From NCBI RefSeq assembly GCF_003675325.1, contig NZ_CP033073.1, positions 5,766,001 through 5,830,000 of the forward strand: a stretch of DNA of 64,000 nucleotides. The letters are read 5' to 3'. This document shows positions 40,854 to 52,174 of the stretch, in pieces. The DNA comes from Streptomyces dangxiongensis. GTDB lineage: Bacteria > Actinomycetota > Actinomycetes > Streptomycetales > Streptomycetaceae. The notes under the pieces are model-generated. The model was given only the letters and a program-made list of their open reading frames with translations, was not told the origin of the DNA and made no database searches. The position numbers were made by a program, and so were the translations under genes. The stretch's first letter is position 1. Each line of letters begins with the position of its first letter.

Positions 40854-43235
40854 TCAGCCCCGCTGTCCCGACGGACGGCGCAACCCCGGGCGGAGGGCCG
40901 CGCGGGTGCGCAGCGCGGACCAGCGGGCCGACACCTTCCACAGGACGCGGACGGCAGAGCGGGGCAGGAGCAGCGCCCGCAGCCGCGTCCCGGTGCTCAC
41001 CGCGGCCCGCAGCGCCTCCGTCGTCCGGCGCACATCCTCCGCCGCACCCGGGGCCGGGCGCGGCCGGGGCGCGTACAGCACCTGCTCCACCGCGTCCGCC
41101 ACCCGGTGCACGGCGGCCCCGGCCGCCGGATCGAGGTGCCCCAGCCGGACGATCCGGGCGGCGGCACCGCGCGGGGTCAGCGACTCGTCGGGCGTGATGC
41201 CGTGGTCCCAGGCGCTGTCCGTCAGCTCCTGCCAGGCCGCCAGGGTGTGCGCCACCGCGCCCTCCGGCGTCCGGGAGTGCCCGCCCAGCCGAAGCGCGCG
41301 CATCCGCTTGCGCCACAGCAGCGGCGACAACGCCACCGCCGTCACCAGCAGCCCGCCCAGCCCGGCCGGCAGCCACCCCCACGGGGCGGGACCGTCACCC
41401 CCGTGCTGCGGGGCCGCCGCCGCGGACGCGCTGCCGCAGGGCACCGGCCGGCGCAGCTCGCCGGCGCAGCCCGCGCTCGGCGAGGCCGCCGCCGAGGGCG
41501 CCGAGGAGGCCTTGCCGGACGGCAGCGACTCCTGCGGCAGCGAGGTGCCGGGCGTGTCCGGCTGGGTGTACGACGGCGTGGTGCCGCGGGTCGGGGTCGG
41601 CTCGAACCGGGTCCAGCCCACCCCCTCGAAGTACAGCTCCGGCCAGGCGTGCGCGTCCTTCTGGCTCACCGCGACCGTGCCGTCGGCCTGCGGGGTGCCG
41701 GGCGCGAAGCCCACCGCGACCCGGGCCGGGATGCCGAGGGTGCGGGCCATCGCCGCCATCGTGAAGGAGAAGTGGATACAGAAACCCTGCTTCTTCTTCA
41801 GGAAGTTCGCTATGGCCCCGGGACCTCGGCCGACCTCCACCTGGGTGTCGTACTGGAAGCCCCCGGTGACGGCGAAGTAGTCCTGGAGCTTGACGGCTTC
41901 CTCGTAGTGGCTGCCGGCGCCCGCGGTGATCCTCCGGGCGGTGCGGGCCACCACCTTCGGCAGCGCGGACGGCACCCTGGTGTACTCGCGCCGCAGGTCC
42001 GCCGGCGGCTGCGGCGCGGAGGCCAACTGCCGGGCGGTCGGCCGCACGGCCAGGCTGGTCACCTGGTAGGTCTCGCCGCGCGTGGTCTGCCCGTGGTCGC
42101 CGACCAGGGCCATGCCGAGCGGCTCGTACCGCCACCGCCCGGCGATCCTCACCCCGCTCGGCGGATAGGGCATCGGCAGCCAGTCCTGGTCGTACGTGTC
42201 CGCCGCCGTGACGGTCGTGCGCACCGTGCCGCGTCTGACGTCGGAGCCGAGTCCGACGGGGGTCGGGAAGGTGCCCGGCACGCCGACGACGTGCCGCTGC
42301 GCCGGCTTCCACGTGGTGCCGTCGAAGTCGTCCAGGGAGACGATCCGCAGATACAGGTCGGAGACGTCGTCGGCGTCGGTGCGCAGGGAGAGCAGCCGGC
42401 GGTCGTCCTCGGTGTTCAGATCGTCGCGCAGCGACACCAGCAGGCTGACCGCGGAACCGCCGGCTCCCGGGCCGTCGCCCGCCCCCACGCCCGTGCCGGT
42501 GCGGTCCAGCAGCCCGCCGTGCATCGAGGGCAGGGCGAGCGGCACCGTCAGGGCCACACCGAGCGCGACCGCGCCGATCCGGCGCCCGGTGCGCGCCGGG
42601 GCGAGGGCCCCGCCGTCGACAGCGCCCGGGGTGCGGGGCGCGCCGCCGAAGACCCGGCCCCACTGCGCGAGCCGGTCCCGGCCCTCCGCGAGCAGCAGCA
42701 TCAGGTAACCGGCCGCCGCCGCGAGGAACCACAGCCAGTCGGCGCCGCCGTCGGACAGGCCCGCGGCCACCGAGTACAGCGCGAGCAGCGGCAGCCCGGC
42801 GGGGGCGGCGCTGCGGAAGGTCACCGCCAGCGTGTCCACCAGCAGCCCGACCAGCAGCACACCGCCGATCAGCATCAGCCGGATGCCGTCGTGCAGCGGC
42901 GCCGGTATCGCGTACCGGCTGACGTCGTCCGAGCCCTGCCGGAACAGGTCGGTGAGGTACCGGAAGGTGTCCGGGCCCGGCACCAGCCCCGCGAACGCGT
43001 GCTGCCGGGCGAACACCAGGGTGAGCAGCAGCAGCGTGGCCAGCGCCTGCGCCGCCACCGTCAGCGGCCGGCCCAGTGGCACCCGCCGGGCCGCCGCGCC
43101 CACCGCGGTCTGCACCGCGAGCAGCGGCACCAGCTCGAGCAGCCAGGTCGGCTGGTCGACGAGCGGGAGCAGCGCGCACGAGGTCAGCAGCGTGGCCGCC
43201 GCCGCGCTCAGGGCCAGCCGTGCCCGTCCGCTCAT
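40854..43235 (-). CDS. transglutaminase-like membrane protein (TgpA type)
   Basis: A 793-residue protein. Six or so membrane helices fill residues ~8-230, then comes an outside domain with a transglutaminase-like core: the Cys in KKKQGFCIHFSFTMAAMART near 475, the His in SQKDAHAWPELYFEG near 520 and the Asp/Glu that follows. A last membrane helix is near 620, followed by a cytoplasmic DUF4129-type C-terminus. All three catalytic positions are present. The family is related to P. aeruginosa TgpA and is encoded with DUF58 and MoxR proteins as here. Its ATG overlaps the stop of the DUF58 gene by four bases. The substrate outside the cell is unknown. Confidence 0.9.
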   Translation of the reverse strand: MSGRARLALSAAAATLLTSCALLPLVDQPTWLLELVPLLAVQTAVGAAARRVPLGRPLTVAAQALATLLLLTLVFARQHAFAGLVPGPDTFRYLTDLFRQGSDDVSRYAIPAPLHDGIRLMLIGGVLLVGLLVDTLAVTFRSAAPAGLPLLALYSVAAGLSDGGADWLWFLAAAAGYLMLLLAEGRDRLAQWGRVFGGAPRTPGAVDGGALAPARTGRRIGAVALGVALTVPLALPSMHGGLLDRTGTGVGAGDGPGAGGSAVSLLVSLRDDLNTEDDRRLLSLRTDADDVSDLYLRIVSLDDFDGTTWKPAQRHVVGVPGTFPTPVGLGSDVRRGTVRTTVTAADTYDQDWLPMPYPPSGVRIAGRWRYEPLGMALVGDHGQTTRGETYQVTSLAVRPTARQLASAPQPPADLRREYTRVPSALPKVVARTARRITAGAGSHYEEAVKLQDYFAVTGGFQYDTQVEVGRGPGAIANFLKKKQGFCIHFSFTMAAMARTLGIPARVAVGFAPGTPQADGTVAVSQKDAHAWPELYFEGVGWTRFEPTPTRGTTPSYTQPDTPGTSLPQESLPSGKASSAPSAAASPSAGCAGELRRPVPCGSASAAAAPQHGGDGPAPWGWLPAGLGGLLVTAVALSPLLWRKRMRALRLGGHSRTPEGAVAHTLAAWQELTDSAWDHGITPDESLTPRGAAARIVRLGHLDPAAGAAVHRVADAVEQVLYAPRPRPAPGAAEDVRRTTEALRAAVSTGTRLRALLLPRSAVRVLWKVSARWSALRTRAALRPGLRRPSGQRG

Positions 43236-44589
43236 CCCCGTGCCTCCCCGTTCACGGCGGCCAGGCCCGAGCGTTCCCGGTCGGCCTGCCGCCACAGTCC
43301 GTCCAGTGAGGCACCGCGCGGCACGCTCAGTGCCGTCCAGCCCGCCTCGCGCAGCATCCGCAGCCGCTGCTCGTGCGCCCCGCCCGGGCGGGGCACGTCG
43401 GTCGTCTCGCGCATCCAGGTGTCGGGGTCCAGCACGAAGGCGACGGCGCCGCTGCGCCGGCTCATCCGGGCGACCGTCGTGGCCTGTTCCTCGTCCAGGT
43501 CGCCGAGGAAGGCGACCAGCAGCCCGTCGTCGCCGCCGCGCAGCGCGTCGTACGCCCGGGACAGGCCGTCGCCGTCGGAGTGGTCGAGCACGGCGAGGGT
43601 GTCCATCATCAGCCCGGCCGCGTCCGCCGTCTCCTGGCCCGTGCCCGCGAAGCCGTCGGCGCCCTCGCCGGGCGCCGCGCTGCCGCCGTCGGTCAGCAGC
43701 CGTACCGAGAAGCCGCGTTCGAGCATGTGCGCCAGCACCGAGGCGGCACCGGAGACCGCCCACTCGAAGGCCGAGTCCGGGCCCGTGCCCTCGTAGGCGC
43801 CGCCCCGGGTGTCCAGGAGCACGGTGCACCGGGCGCGCCGGGGCTGCTCCTCGCGGCGCACCATCAGCTCGCCGTAGCGCGCGGTGGACCGCCAGTGCAC
43901 CCGGCGAAGGTCGTCGCCGTAGCGGTACCCGCGCGGGATCACGTCGTCGTCGCCCGCCAGGGCCAGCGAGCGCTGCCGCCCCTCGCCGTACCCCTGGGCC
44001 TCGCCGCTGAAGCGGACCGGGGCCAGCGGGTCCACGCGCGGGACGACCGTCAGGGTGTCGTACGCGGAGAAGGAGCGGGTCAGCTCGCACATGCCGAAGG
44101 GGTCGGTGAGCCGTAGCTGGAGCGGACCCAGCCGATAGCGGCCCCGCAGGTCGGAGCGGACCCGGTAGGACACCTCGCGCCGCCCGCCCGGCTCGACCCG
44201 GTCCAGCACGAACCGGGGCCGGGGGCCGAGGACGTAGGGCACCCGGTCCTGGAGCATGAGGAGACCGGTGGGCAGCCGGGAGACGTTGTCCATGCGCAGG
44301 TGCACCCGCGCCTCGCTGCCGGCCGGCACCCGCCCGGGGGAGAGCCGGCGGGCGGCGGCCACCCGGTGGCGTGTGCGGTACAGCACGGTCGCGCAGACCA
44401 GCGGCAGCGCGGCCAGCAGCAGCCCGACCCGCAGCAGATCGCTCTGACCCAGCACGTACGCGCAGACCGCGGCGGCGGTCCCGGCCGCCAGGAAGGAACG
44501 GCCACGGGTGGTGAGCCCCGCCAGGGCCGTACGGACCCCGCCCGCCTCCCCGCGGCCGGTGTCCACCGGTCCGGCCCCCCCGGCGTCCA

Positions 44590-44590
<1 letters not shown>
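43232..44590 (-). CDS. DUF58 domain protein
   Basis: A 452-residue protein with two membrane helices near residues 30-70 and a DUF58 region near 195-260 (DVIPRGYRYGDDLRRVHWRSTAR). The C-terminal part folds like a von Willebrand A domain, with DTRGG resembling a metal-site loop. In other bacteria DUF58 proteins work with MoxR ATPases as chaperone-like pairs. The ATG at 44590 overlaps the stop of the MoxR gene; a GTG three bases earlier at 44593 is an alternative. It is the middle gene of a three-gene, overlapping operon. Confidence 0.9.
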
Positions 44591-45666
<1,076 letters not shown>

Positions 45667-45923
45667 CCGGCCCTCCTCGGCCCGTACTTTCCGGGCCGAC
45701 GCTCACGACGCGAAACCGGCCCACCCCGAAACACGGACACCACGCGGGAAAGGTTCCGCGTGACGTCACATCCCGCATTCTTGCTGCCGTTACCGATTCG
45801 TGTCACTCGCCTGTGGACAACTGCCCGCACGATGTCGGCCTTACGGCCTTTTCGACCACATTTTCGGTACGTGCGCGGCGGGATGCGTTCCGGGGCGGCC
45901 GGCCGGTGTCCGGGCCGTGCGGG

Positions 45924-46472
45924 TCAGGCCGGGTCGATCTCGCGCAGGCGTCCGGTGCGCACGTCGAAGACGAAGCCGCGGACGTCGTCGGTGTGCAGCA
46001 GGAAGGGCGAGGTGCGCACGCGCTGCATGGACTGGCGCACGTCCTGGTCCACATCCTGGAAGGACTCCACCGCCCAGGCGGGCCGCTGGCCGATCTCCAT
46101 CTCCAGCTCGGTGCGGAAGTCCTCGGTGAGGGACTCCAGTCCGCAACCGGTGTGGTGGATCAGCACCACGCTGCGGGTGCCCAGCTTGCGCTGGCTGATG
46201 GTCAGGGAGCGGATGACGTCGTCGGTGACCACACCGCCCGCGTTGCGGATCGTGTGGCAGTCTCCGAGCTGGAGGCCGAGCGCCTTGTGCAGGTCGAGAC
46301 GGGCGTCCATACAGGCGACGACGGCGACGCGGAGTACGGGACGGGCGTCCATGCCGGGGTCCGTGAAGGCCTCGGCATAGTGCTGGTTGGCCGCCACCAG
46401 GCGGTCGGTCACTTCGGCGCCCTCGGCTATGGCGCCGCCGGATCCAGTGGGCACTGCTGCGGAAGTCGTCAT
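45924..46472 (-). CDS. beta-class carbonic anhydrase
   Basis: A 182-residue enzyme that interconverts CO2 and bicarbonate. The zinc and catalytic ligands are in VVACMDARLD near residue 51 (Cys, Asp, Arg) and IHHTGCGLE near 105 (His, Cys), typical of the small beta-class subgroup of Actinobacteria (like Rv1284). The ATG at 46472 was chosen; the frame continues upstream without good start. It is divergent from the rsmH-led division cluster. Confidence 0.93.
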   Translation of the reverse strand: MTTSAAVPTGSGGAIAEGAEVTDRLVAANQHYAEAFTDPGMDARPVLRVAVVACMDARLDLHKALGLQLGDCHTIRNAGGVVTDDVIRSLTISQRKLGTRSVVLIHHTGCGLESLTEDFRTELEMEIGQRPAWAVESFQDVDQDVRQSMQRVRTSPFLLHTDDVRGFVFDVRTGRLREIDPA

Positions 46473-46893
46473 GAGGACGACGTTACTGGTCACGTGCCGT
46501 TCCGGCCTGCTGTGAGAGGGGACAAAGAACGCCATCGCGGCTTGTTGTGAGCCAACCCACAGGGGGACGGACCCGTACCGGACGGATGAATCGGCTCGAA
46601 CAGCCGCCCCGGTCCCGCTGCGGCGCACGACGCGCAGGCCGGTTGATTGACCGCGAGACACGGTGGACTAAAGTGGCGCGAAGCGGGAGGCGTGGCTCTC
46701 CCTGCTGGTGAAACACCTGAAGACCCCGGCACACGTCCGGACCGTCTCCCCCACGTGCGCGGGCGCGTACGTACGGCTCGGCCTCCTCCCGCTCCCGGCC
46801 GGCCGACGCTTCCGGCGCCGGCGGGCCACCCCTCCACGAGCCGGCGGGGACCCGGCGGTGCGTACCGGCCGCGCCGGATCCTGAGAGGCCCCC
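46473..46893. other. 421-base gap in front of the dcw cluster
   Basis: It holds the divergent start regions of the carbonic anhydrase gene and rsmH. The only clear element is the promoter at 46647-46674. There is no mraZ-like reading frame, although mraZ precedes rsmH in many bacteria. The 220 bases between the promoter and rsmH are a long 5' leader with no recognised RNA motif. Confidence 0.6.
46647..46674 (+). promoter_or_regulatory. sigma-70-type promoter of the rsmH operon
   Basis: TTGACC (46647-46652) and TAAAGT (46669-46674) are 16 bases apart, close to the consensus for the housekeeping sigma factor HrdB. It would drive rsmH and the division genes. Confidence 0.6.
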
Positions 46894-47850
46894 TTGAGCC
46901 AGAGTCGACACGTCCCGGTGATGCTCCAGCGGTGCCTGGACCTGCTGGCGCCCGCTGCGGAGCGCCCGGGAGCGGTGGTCGTCGACTGCACCCTCGGGCT
47001 CGGCGGCCACAGCGAGGCGCTGCTGGCCCGCTTCCCCGGGGCACGACTGATCGGCCTCGACCGCGACAAGGAGGCGCTGCGCCTGTCCGGCGAGCGGCTC
47101 GCGCCGTACGGGGAGCGCGCCACCCTCGTGCACGCCGTCTACGACGAACTGCCCGAGGTACTGGACCGGCTCCGCGTCACGCGCGTCCAGGGCGTGCTGT
47201 TCGACCTCGGGGTCTCCTCCATGCAGCTCGACGAGGCCGACCGCGGCTTCGCCTACGCCCAGGACGCGCCCCTGGACATGCGCATGGACCAGACGGCCGG
47301 CATCAGCGCCGCCGAGGTCCTCAACACCTACCCGGCGGGCGAACTCGTGCGCATCCTGCGCGCGTACGGCGAGGAGAAGCAGGCCAAGCGGATCGTCTCC
47401 GCGATCGTCCGCGAGCGGGGGAAGGAGCCGTTCACGAACAGCGCCCGGCTCGTGACGCTCATCCGCGACGCCCTGCCGCAGGCCGCCAAGCGCACCGGCG
47501 GCAACCCGGCCAAGCGGACCTTCCAGGCGCTGCGCATCGAGGTGAACGGCGAACTCTCCGTCCTGGAGCGGGCGGTCCCGGCCGCCGTGAAGGCCCTGGA
47601 CGTCGGCGGCCGGATCGCCGTGCTGTCGTACCACTCCCTCGAGGACCGGCTCGTCAAGCACGTGTTCGCGGCCGGCGCGGCGTCCACCGCGCCGCCCGGA
47701 CTGCCGGTCGTGCCCGAGCGCTACCAGCCGCGGCTCAAGCTGCTCACCCGTGGTGCCGAACTTCCCACCGAGGAAGAGATCACCGAGAACCGCCGGGCCG
47801 CCCCGGCCAGACTGCGGGGGGCCGAGCGCATCAGGGAGGACGTCGAGTGA
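46894..47850 (+). CDS. rsmH: 16S rRNA m4C1402 methyltransferase
   Basis: A 318-residue RsmH (MraW). It methylates N4 of C1402 in 16S r[16 protein letters not shown] at residues 6-18, [14 protein letters not shown] near 31-44 (SAM site), [13 protein letters not shown] near 104, and the C-terminal [16 protein letters not shown] near 246-261 are all conserved. The start is a TTG at 46894 after a GAGAGG ribosome site. It is the first gene of the division cluster, with ftsL 91 bases downstream. Confidence 0.96.
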   Translation: MSQSRHVPVMLQRCLDLLAPAAERPGAVVVDCTLGLGGHSEALLARFPGARLIGLDRDKEALRLSGERLAPYGERATLVHAVYDELPEVLDRLRVTRVQGVLFDLGVSSMQLDEADRGFAYAQDAPLDMRMDQTAGISAAEVLNTYPAGELVRILRAYGEEKQAKRIVSAIVRERGKEPFTNSARLVTLIRDALPQAAKRTGGNPAKRTFQALRIEVNGELSVLERAVPAAVKALDVGGRIAVLSYHSLEDRLVKHVFAAGAASTAPPGLPVVPERYQPRLKLLTRGAELPTEEEITENRRAAPARLRGAERIREDVE

Positions 47851-47941
47851 GCCAGACGGGTCGGTGGGTTCCCCCCACGCACCGGGAACCGGTTCCCGCC
47901 ACGCACCCGGGGACCGGTCACCCCCGGGCACGGGGGGAGCG

Positions 47942-48511
47942 GTGAGCAGGAAACCCCAGCCGAAGGGGAGGGCGGCCCGGCTCGCCCGGCTCTTCCCGGC
48001 CGGCCGCGCCCGGGCGGCCCGCACCCCGTTCGTGCTCCTCGTCGTCCTGCTCCTGGGTGGCGGCCTCATCGGGCTGCTGGTGCTGAACTCCGCGCTGAGC
48101 GAGGGTTCCTTCCGACTGGCCGACCTCCAGAAGCAGACCAAGAACCTCACCGACGAGGAGCAGTCCCTCCAGCGGGACATCGACGCCTACTCGTCCCCCG
48201 ACGCCCTCCAGCGCCGCGCCCGGGAACTCGGCATGGTCCCCGGCGGCGACCCGGCCTTCCTCGGCCCCGGCGGCACCGTGCGCGGCGTCCCCAGCCCCGC
48301 CCCCGAGTCCGCGGTCTTCTCCGACCCCCTCGCCCCCGGGACGGTGCCCCCGGCCGCCGGCCTCCCCGCGACCCCGCCCGAGCCCTCCACCGCGGCGCCC
48401 GCCGCCCCGGCGGCCCAGCCCGGGGCGGGCGGCGGTCCCCAGGCCCCCGTCCCGGCGACCGTGCCGCCCCTCGCCCCCCAGCCCGCCCCCACCCCGACCC
48501 CCGGCAGGTGA
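47942..48511 (+). CDS. ftsL: cell division protein FtsL
   Basis: A 189-residue bitopic membrane protein. A basic N-terminus (residues 1-35) precedes one membrane helix (FVLLVVLLLGGGLIGLLVLN, about 37-56). A short leucine-zipper-like coiled coil follows (LADLQKQTKNLTDEEQSLQRDI, about 66-87), then an IDAYSSPDALQRRARELGMV segment and a long Pro/Ala-rich tail of about 80 residues. This layout fits FtsL, which with DivIC and FtsQ activates FtsI/FtsW. The GTG at 47942 follows GGGGGAG. The tail is longer than in most bacteria but usual in Streptomyces. Confidence 0.88.
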   Translation: MSRKPQPKGRAARLARLFPAGRARAARTPFVLLVVLLLGGGLIGLLVLNSALSEGSFRLADLQKQTKNLTDEEQSLQRDIDAYSSPDALQRRARELGMVPGGDPAFLGPGGTVRGVPSPAPESAVFSDPLAPGTVPPAAGLPATPPEPSTAAPAAPAAQPGAGGGPQAPVPATVPPLAPQPAPTPTPGR

Positions 48512-48516
48512 CGGAA

Positions 48517-50482
48517 GTGTCCGACAGGCAACCGCCGCGCCGCCGTGTGCCCGGACCCGCCAAGCCGCCCCGGCCGCGGGGCGCCGACCGGCGGCAGCCC
48601 GGGCCCGGCGCCCGCCCGGCCCGCCGCCCGGGCGGGGCCCGGCCCATGCCCCCGCCCCCCCCTCCGCCTCGGCAGCCCCCGGCCCCGGCTGCGTCTGGTC
48701 AGCCTCGGCCTGACCCTGGTGCTGCTCGCCTTCGTCGTGCGGCTGCTCCAGGTCCAGGCCGTCGACGCGAGCGCCTACGCGGCCCGCGCCGAGCAGAACC
48801 GCTACGTGGTGCACACCCTGGCCGCCGCGCGCGGCGGGATCACCGACCGCAACGGCGTGGCCCTCGCCATCAGCGAGGACGCCTACGACATCACGGCCGA
48901 CCCGACGATGTTCACCGCCGAGCGGCTGAAGACCGGCGACGGCCCGGAGCAGGCCGCCGCGCTGCTCGCGCCGATCCTCGGCCAGGACCGGGCGGCGCTC
49001 GTCAGGAAGCTGCGGCCGGTGAACCGGAACTCCCGCTACACCCGGCTCGCCGCGCGGCAGACCCCGCAGGTCTGGAAGCAGATCAAGGACCTGAAGGCGG
49101 CGCTGGCCAAGAAGGCGGAGACGGACCGTCACACCGCCAACGTGCTGGCCGGTGTCTTCGCTGACCCCAGCAGCCAGCGCGTGTACCCCAACGGCGACCT
49201 CGCCGCCGGGATACTGGGCTGGGTCAACGCCGACGGCCGGGGCGGCGGCGGTGTCGAGCAGGAACTGGACAAGCAGCTCACCGGCAAGGACGGCGAGGTC
49301 CGCTACGCCCAGTCGGGCGGGCGCCAGGTGCCGACCGTGGGCTCGACGCAGACACCGGCCGTGCCGGGATCCGACGTCGAGCTGACCATCGACCGGGACA
49401 TCCAGTGGGCCGCGCAGAACGCCATCACCGAGCAGGTGCGCAAGTCCCGGGCGGACCGCGGGTACGTCATCGTCCAGGACACCCGCACCGGCCAGATCCT
49501 GGCCATGGCCAACTCGCCCGGCTTCGACCCGAACGACCTGTCGAAGGCCGACGGCGACGCCATGGGCAACGCGGCCCTCCAGGACGCCTACGAGCCCGGC
49601 TCCACGGCCAAGGTGATGTCCATGGCGGCCGTGCTGGAGCAGAAGGTGGCGACCCCGCTCACCCACGTCGTCGTACCCAACCGGCTGCACCGCGGCGACC
49701 GCCTCTTCCAGGACGACATCGACCACGCCACCTGGTACCTCACGCTCAACGGCGTGCTCGCCAAGTCCAGCAACATCGGCACCATCCTGGCCACCGGCGA
49801 ACTCGGCAGGTCCCAGCCGGAGGCCAACCGGGTCCTCCACTCCTACCTGCACCGGTTCGGCATCGGCGACTACACCGGGCTGGACTTCCCCGGCGAGACC
49901 CGCGGCATCCTCGCACCGCCGCAGAAGTGGTCCACCTCGCAGCAGTACACGATTCCTTTCGGCCAGGGCTTCTCCATCAACGCGATGCAGGCCGCCTCCG
50001 TGTACTCGACCATCGCCAACGGCGGAGTCCGCGTCGAGCCGAGCCTGGTGCGCGGCACGAAGGGCGCCGACGGGCGGTTCACACCCGCCCGCAAGCCCGC
50101 GAAGACCCGGGTGGTCAGCGAGAAGACCGCCAAGGCGGTCGCCCAGATGCTGGAGTCGGTCGTGGACGACGAGCAGGGCACCGGCATCAAGGCCCGCATC
50201 CCCGGGTACCGGGTCGCGGGCAAGACCGGCACGGCCAACCGCGTGGATCCGGCCACCGGTCGCTACCGCGGCTACACCTCGTCGTTCGCCGGGTTCGCCC
50301 CCGCGGACAACCCGCGCGTCACCGTGTACTGCGCCATCCAGAACGCCACCGCCGGCAGCTACTTCGGTGGTCAGATCTGCGGGCCCATCTACAAGCAGGT
50401 GATGGAGTTCGCCCTCAAGACCCTCCAGATCCCGCCGACCGGAGCGCAGCCCGCCAACCTGCCCGTCGACTACAAGCCCTGA
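48517..50482 (+). CDS. ftsI: penicillin-binding protein FtsI (PBP3), with an apparent frameshift near its start
   Basis: The class B transpeptidase that cross-links septal peptidoglycan. The part from about 48665 on is intact: a membrane helix (VSLGLTLVLLAFVVRLL), a dimerisation domain, and the catalytic domain with the SxxK Ser in YEPGSTAKV, the SSN in AKSSNIGT and the KTGT in AGKTGTANR. The natural start appears to be GTG 48517, five bases after the ftsL stop, giving a basic Pro-rich cytoplasmic arm in another frame. Dropping one C from the C8 run at 48655-48662 joins the two into a 654-residue protein. If the sequence is right as it stands, only a GTG at 48545 in the main frame remains as a start (645 residues with an altered arm). 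Confidence 0.9.
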
Positions 50483-50514
50483 TCAGCACCCCGGAAACCA
50501 CCAGGAACCAGCTC

Positions 50515-52170
50515 GTGACAACGATCACCCCCGACGACGGGAACCACGGGGCCGAGAACCCCTCACTTCGCTCCGGAGCGGGTGCGCCCGGTACGCTCAC
50601 CGCCGTGCCACACGCCGATCAGTCCCAAACCACCCAGAAGGGCGCTTCCGTGACATATCCGGGACCGCCGCGACCGGTCGAGGTCTCCGCCACACCCCTC
50701 GCGGAACTCGCCGATCAGCTGGGTGCCGCCGCTCCGGCCGGCCCCGCCGAGGTCACGGGCATCACCCACGACTCCCGTGCCGTCCGCCCCGGCGACCTGT
50801 ACGCCGCCCTGCCGGGTGCCCGGCTGCACGGCGCCGACTTCGTCACCCAGGCCGCCGGCCTGGGCGCGGTCGCCGTGCTCACCGACCCGACGGGCGCCGA
50901 ACGCGCCGCCGCCACCGGACTGCCCGTCCTGGTCGTGGACGACCCGCGCGCGCGGATGGGCGGACTGGCGGCCACCATCTACGGCCGGCCCGGCCGCGGC
51001 CTGCTCCAGATCGGCATCACCGGCACCTCCGGCAAGACCACCACGGCCTACCTGGTCGAGGGCGGCCTGAAGACCGCGCGCACCACGGGCCTCGTCGGCA
51101 CCGTCGAGATGCGCATCGGCGAGGAGCGCATCAAGTCCGAGCGCACCACCCCCGAGGCCACCGACCTCCAGGCCCTGTTCGCCGTCATGCGCGAACGCGG
51201 TGTCGAGGCGGTCGCCATGGAGGTCTCCAGCCACGCCCTGGTCCTCGGCCGGGTCGACGGCTGCGTCTTCGACATCGCCGTCTTCACCAACCTCAGCCCG
51301 GAGCACATGGAGTTCCACTCCGGCATGGAGGACTACTTCCAGGCCAAGGCCCAGCTGTTCACGCCGCTGCGCAGCAGGCTCGGGGTCGTCAACGCCGACG
51401 ACGAGTACGGCCGCCGGCTCGCCGCCGAGGCGGGCGTCCCGGTCGTCACCTTCTCCGCCGAGGGCCACCCCGACGCCGACTGGCGCGCCCAGGACGTCCA
51501 GGTGGGCCCGATGGACTCGACGTTCACCGTCCTCGGCCCGAACGCCGAGCGGGTGCAGGCCAGGTCGCCGCTGCCGGGCCCGTTCAACGTGGCGAACACC
51601 CTCGCCGCGATCGTCGCCCTCGCCGCGGCCGGCCTCGACCCGCAGGCCGCCGCCGACGGCATCGCGGCCGTACCGGGCGTCCCCGGCCGTCTGGAGCGCG
51701 TCGACGCCGGGCAGCCCTACCTCGCGGTCGTCGACTACGCCCACAAGACCGACGCGGTCGAGTCGGTGCTCAAGGCGCTGCGCAAGGTCACCAAGGGCCG
51801 GCTGCACGTCGTCCTCGGCTGCGGCGGCGACCGCGACCGCACCAAGCGCGCCCCGATGGGCGCCGCCGTGGCCCGGCTCGCCGACACGGCCGTACTGACC
51901 TCGGACAACCCCCGCTCCGAGGACCCCCTCGCGATCCTCGCGACCATGCTCCAGGGCGCGGCCTCCGTGCCCGCGCACGAGCGCGGCGAGGTGCTCCTTC
52001 TCGAGGACCGGGCCGCCGCCGTCGCCGCCGCCGTGGGCCGCGCCCGGGCCGGCGACACCGTACTGGTCGCGGGCAAGGGTCACGAGCAGGGCCAGGACAT
52101 CGCCGGCGTGATCCGTCCCTTCGACGACCGCCAGGTGCTTCGCGAAGCTATCCAGAAGACCCAGGGATGA
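50515..52170 (+). CDS. murE: UDP-MurNAc-L-Ala-D-Glu:diaminopimelate ligase
   Basis: MurE adds the third-position diamino acid (LL-diaminopimelate in Streptomyces) to the peptidoglycan precursor in the cytoplasm. The ATP loop GITGTSGKTTT, the carbamylated-Lys region, EVSSHAL, and the DNPR motif (TSDNPRSEDP), which marks diaminopimelate rather than lysine specificity, are present. I give the GTG at 50515 as start (551 residues, with AGGAACC upstream), because the frame is clean from there. GTG codons at 50605 and 50650 are alternatives, and the last would give the family's usual N-terminus (506 residues). murF starts four bases after its end. Confidence 0.93.
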   Translation: MTTITPDDGNHGAENPSLRSGAGAPGTLTAVPHADQSQTTQKGASVTYPGPPRPVEVSATPLAELADQLGAAAPAGPAEVTGITHDSRAVRPGDLYAALPGARLHGADFVTQAAGLGAVAVLTDPTGAERAAATGLPVLVVDDPRARMGGLAATIYGRPGRGLLQIGITGTSGKTTTAYLVEGGLKTARTTGLVGTVEMRIGEERIKSERTTPEATDLQALFAVMRERGVEAVAMEVSSHALVLGRVDGCVFDIAVFTNLSPEHMEFHSGMEDYFQAKAQLFTPLRSRLGVVNADDEYGRRLAAEAGVPVVTFSAEGHPDADWRAQDVQVGPMDSTFTVLGPNAERVQARSPLPGPFNVANTLAAIVALAAAGLDPQAAADGIAAVPGVPGRLERVDAGQPYLAVVDYAHKTDAVESVLKALRKVTKGRLHVVLGCGGDRDRTKRAPMGAAVARLADTAVLTSDNPRSEDPLAILATMLQGAASVPAHERGEVLLLEDRAAAVAAAVGRARAGDTVLVAGKGHEQGQDIAGVIRPFDDRQVLREAIQKTQG

Positions 52171-52174
52171 ACTT

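Noticed and set aside
48655..48662. Programmed ribosomal frameshifting in ftsI
   Set aside because: There is no known precedent for ftsI, no stimulating structure is evident, and the same +1 C type of fault occurs in two other genes, so a sequence error explains it better.
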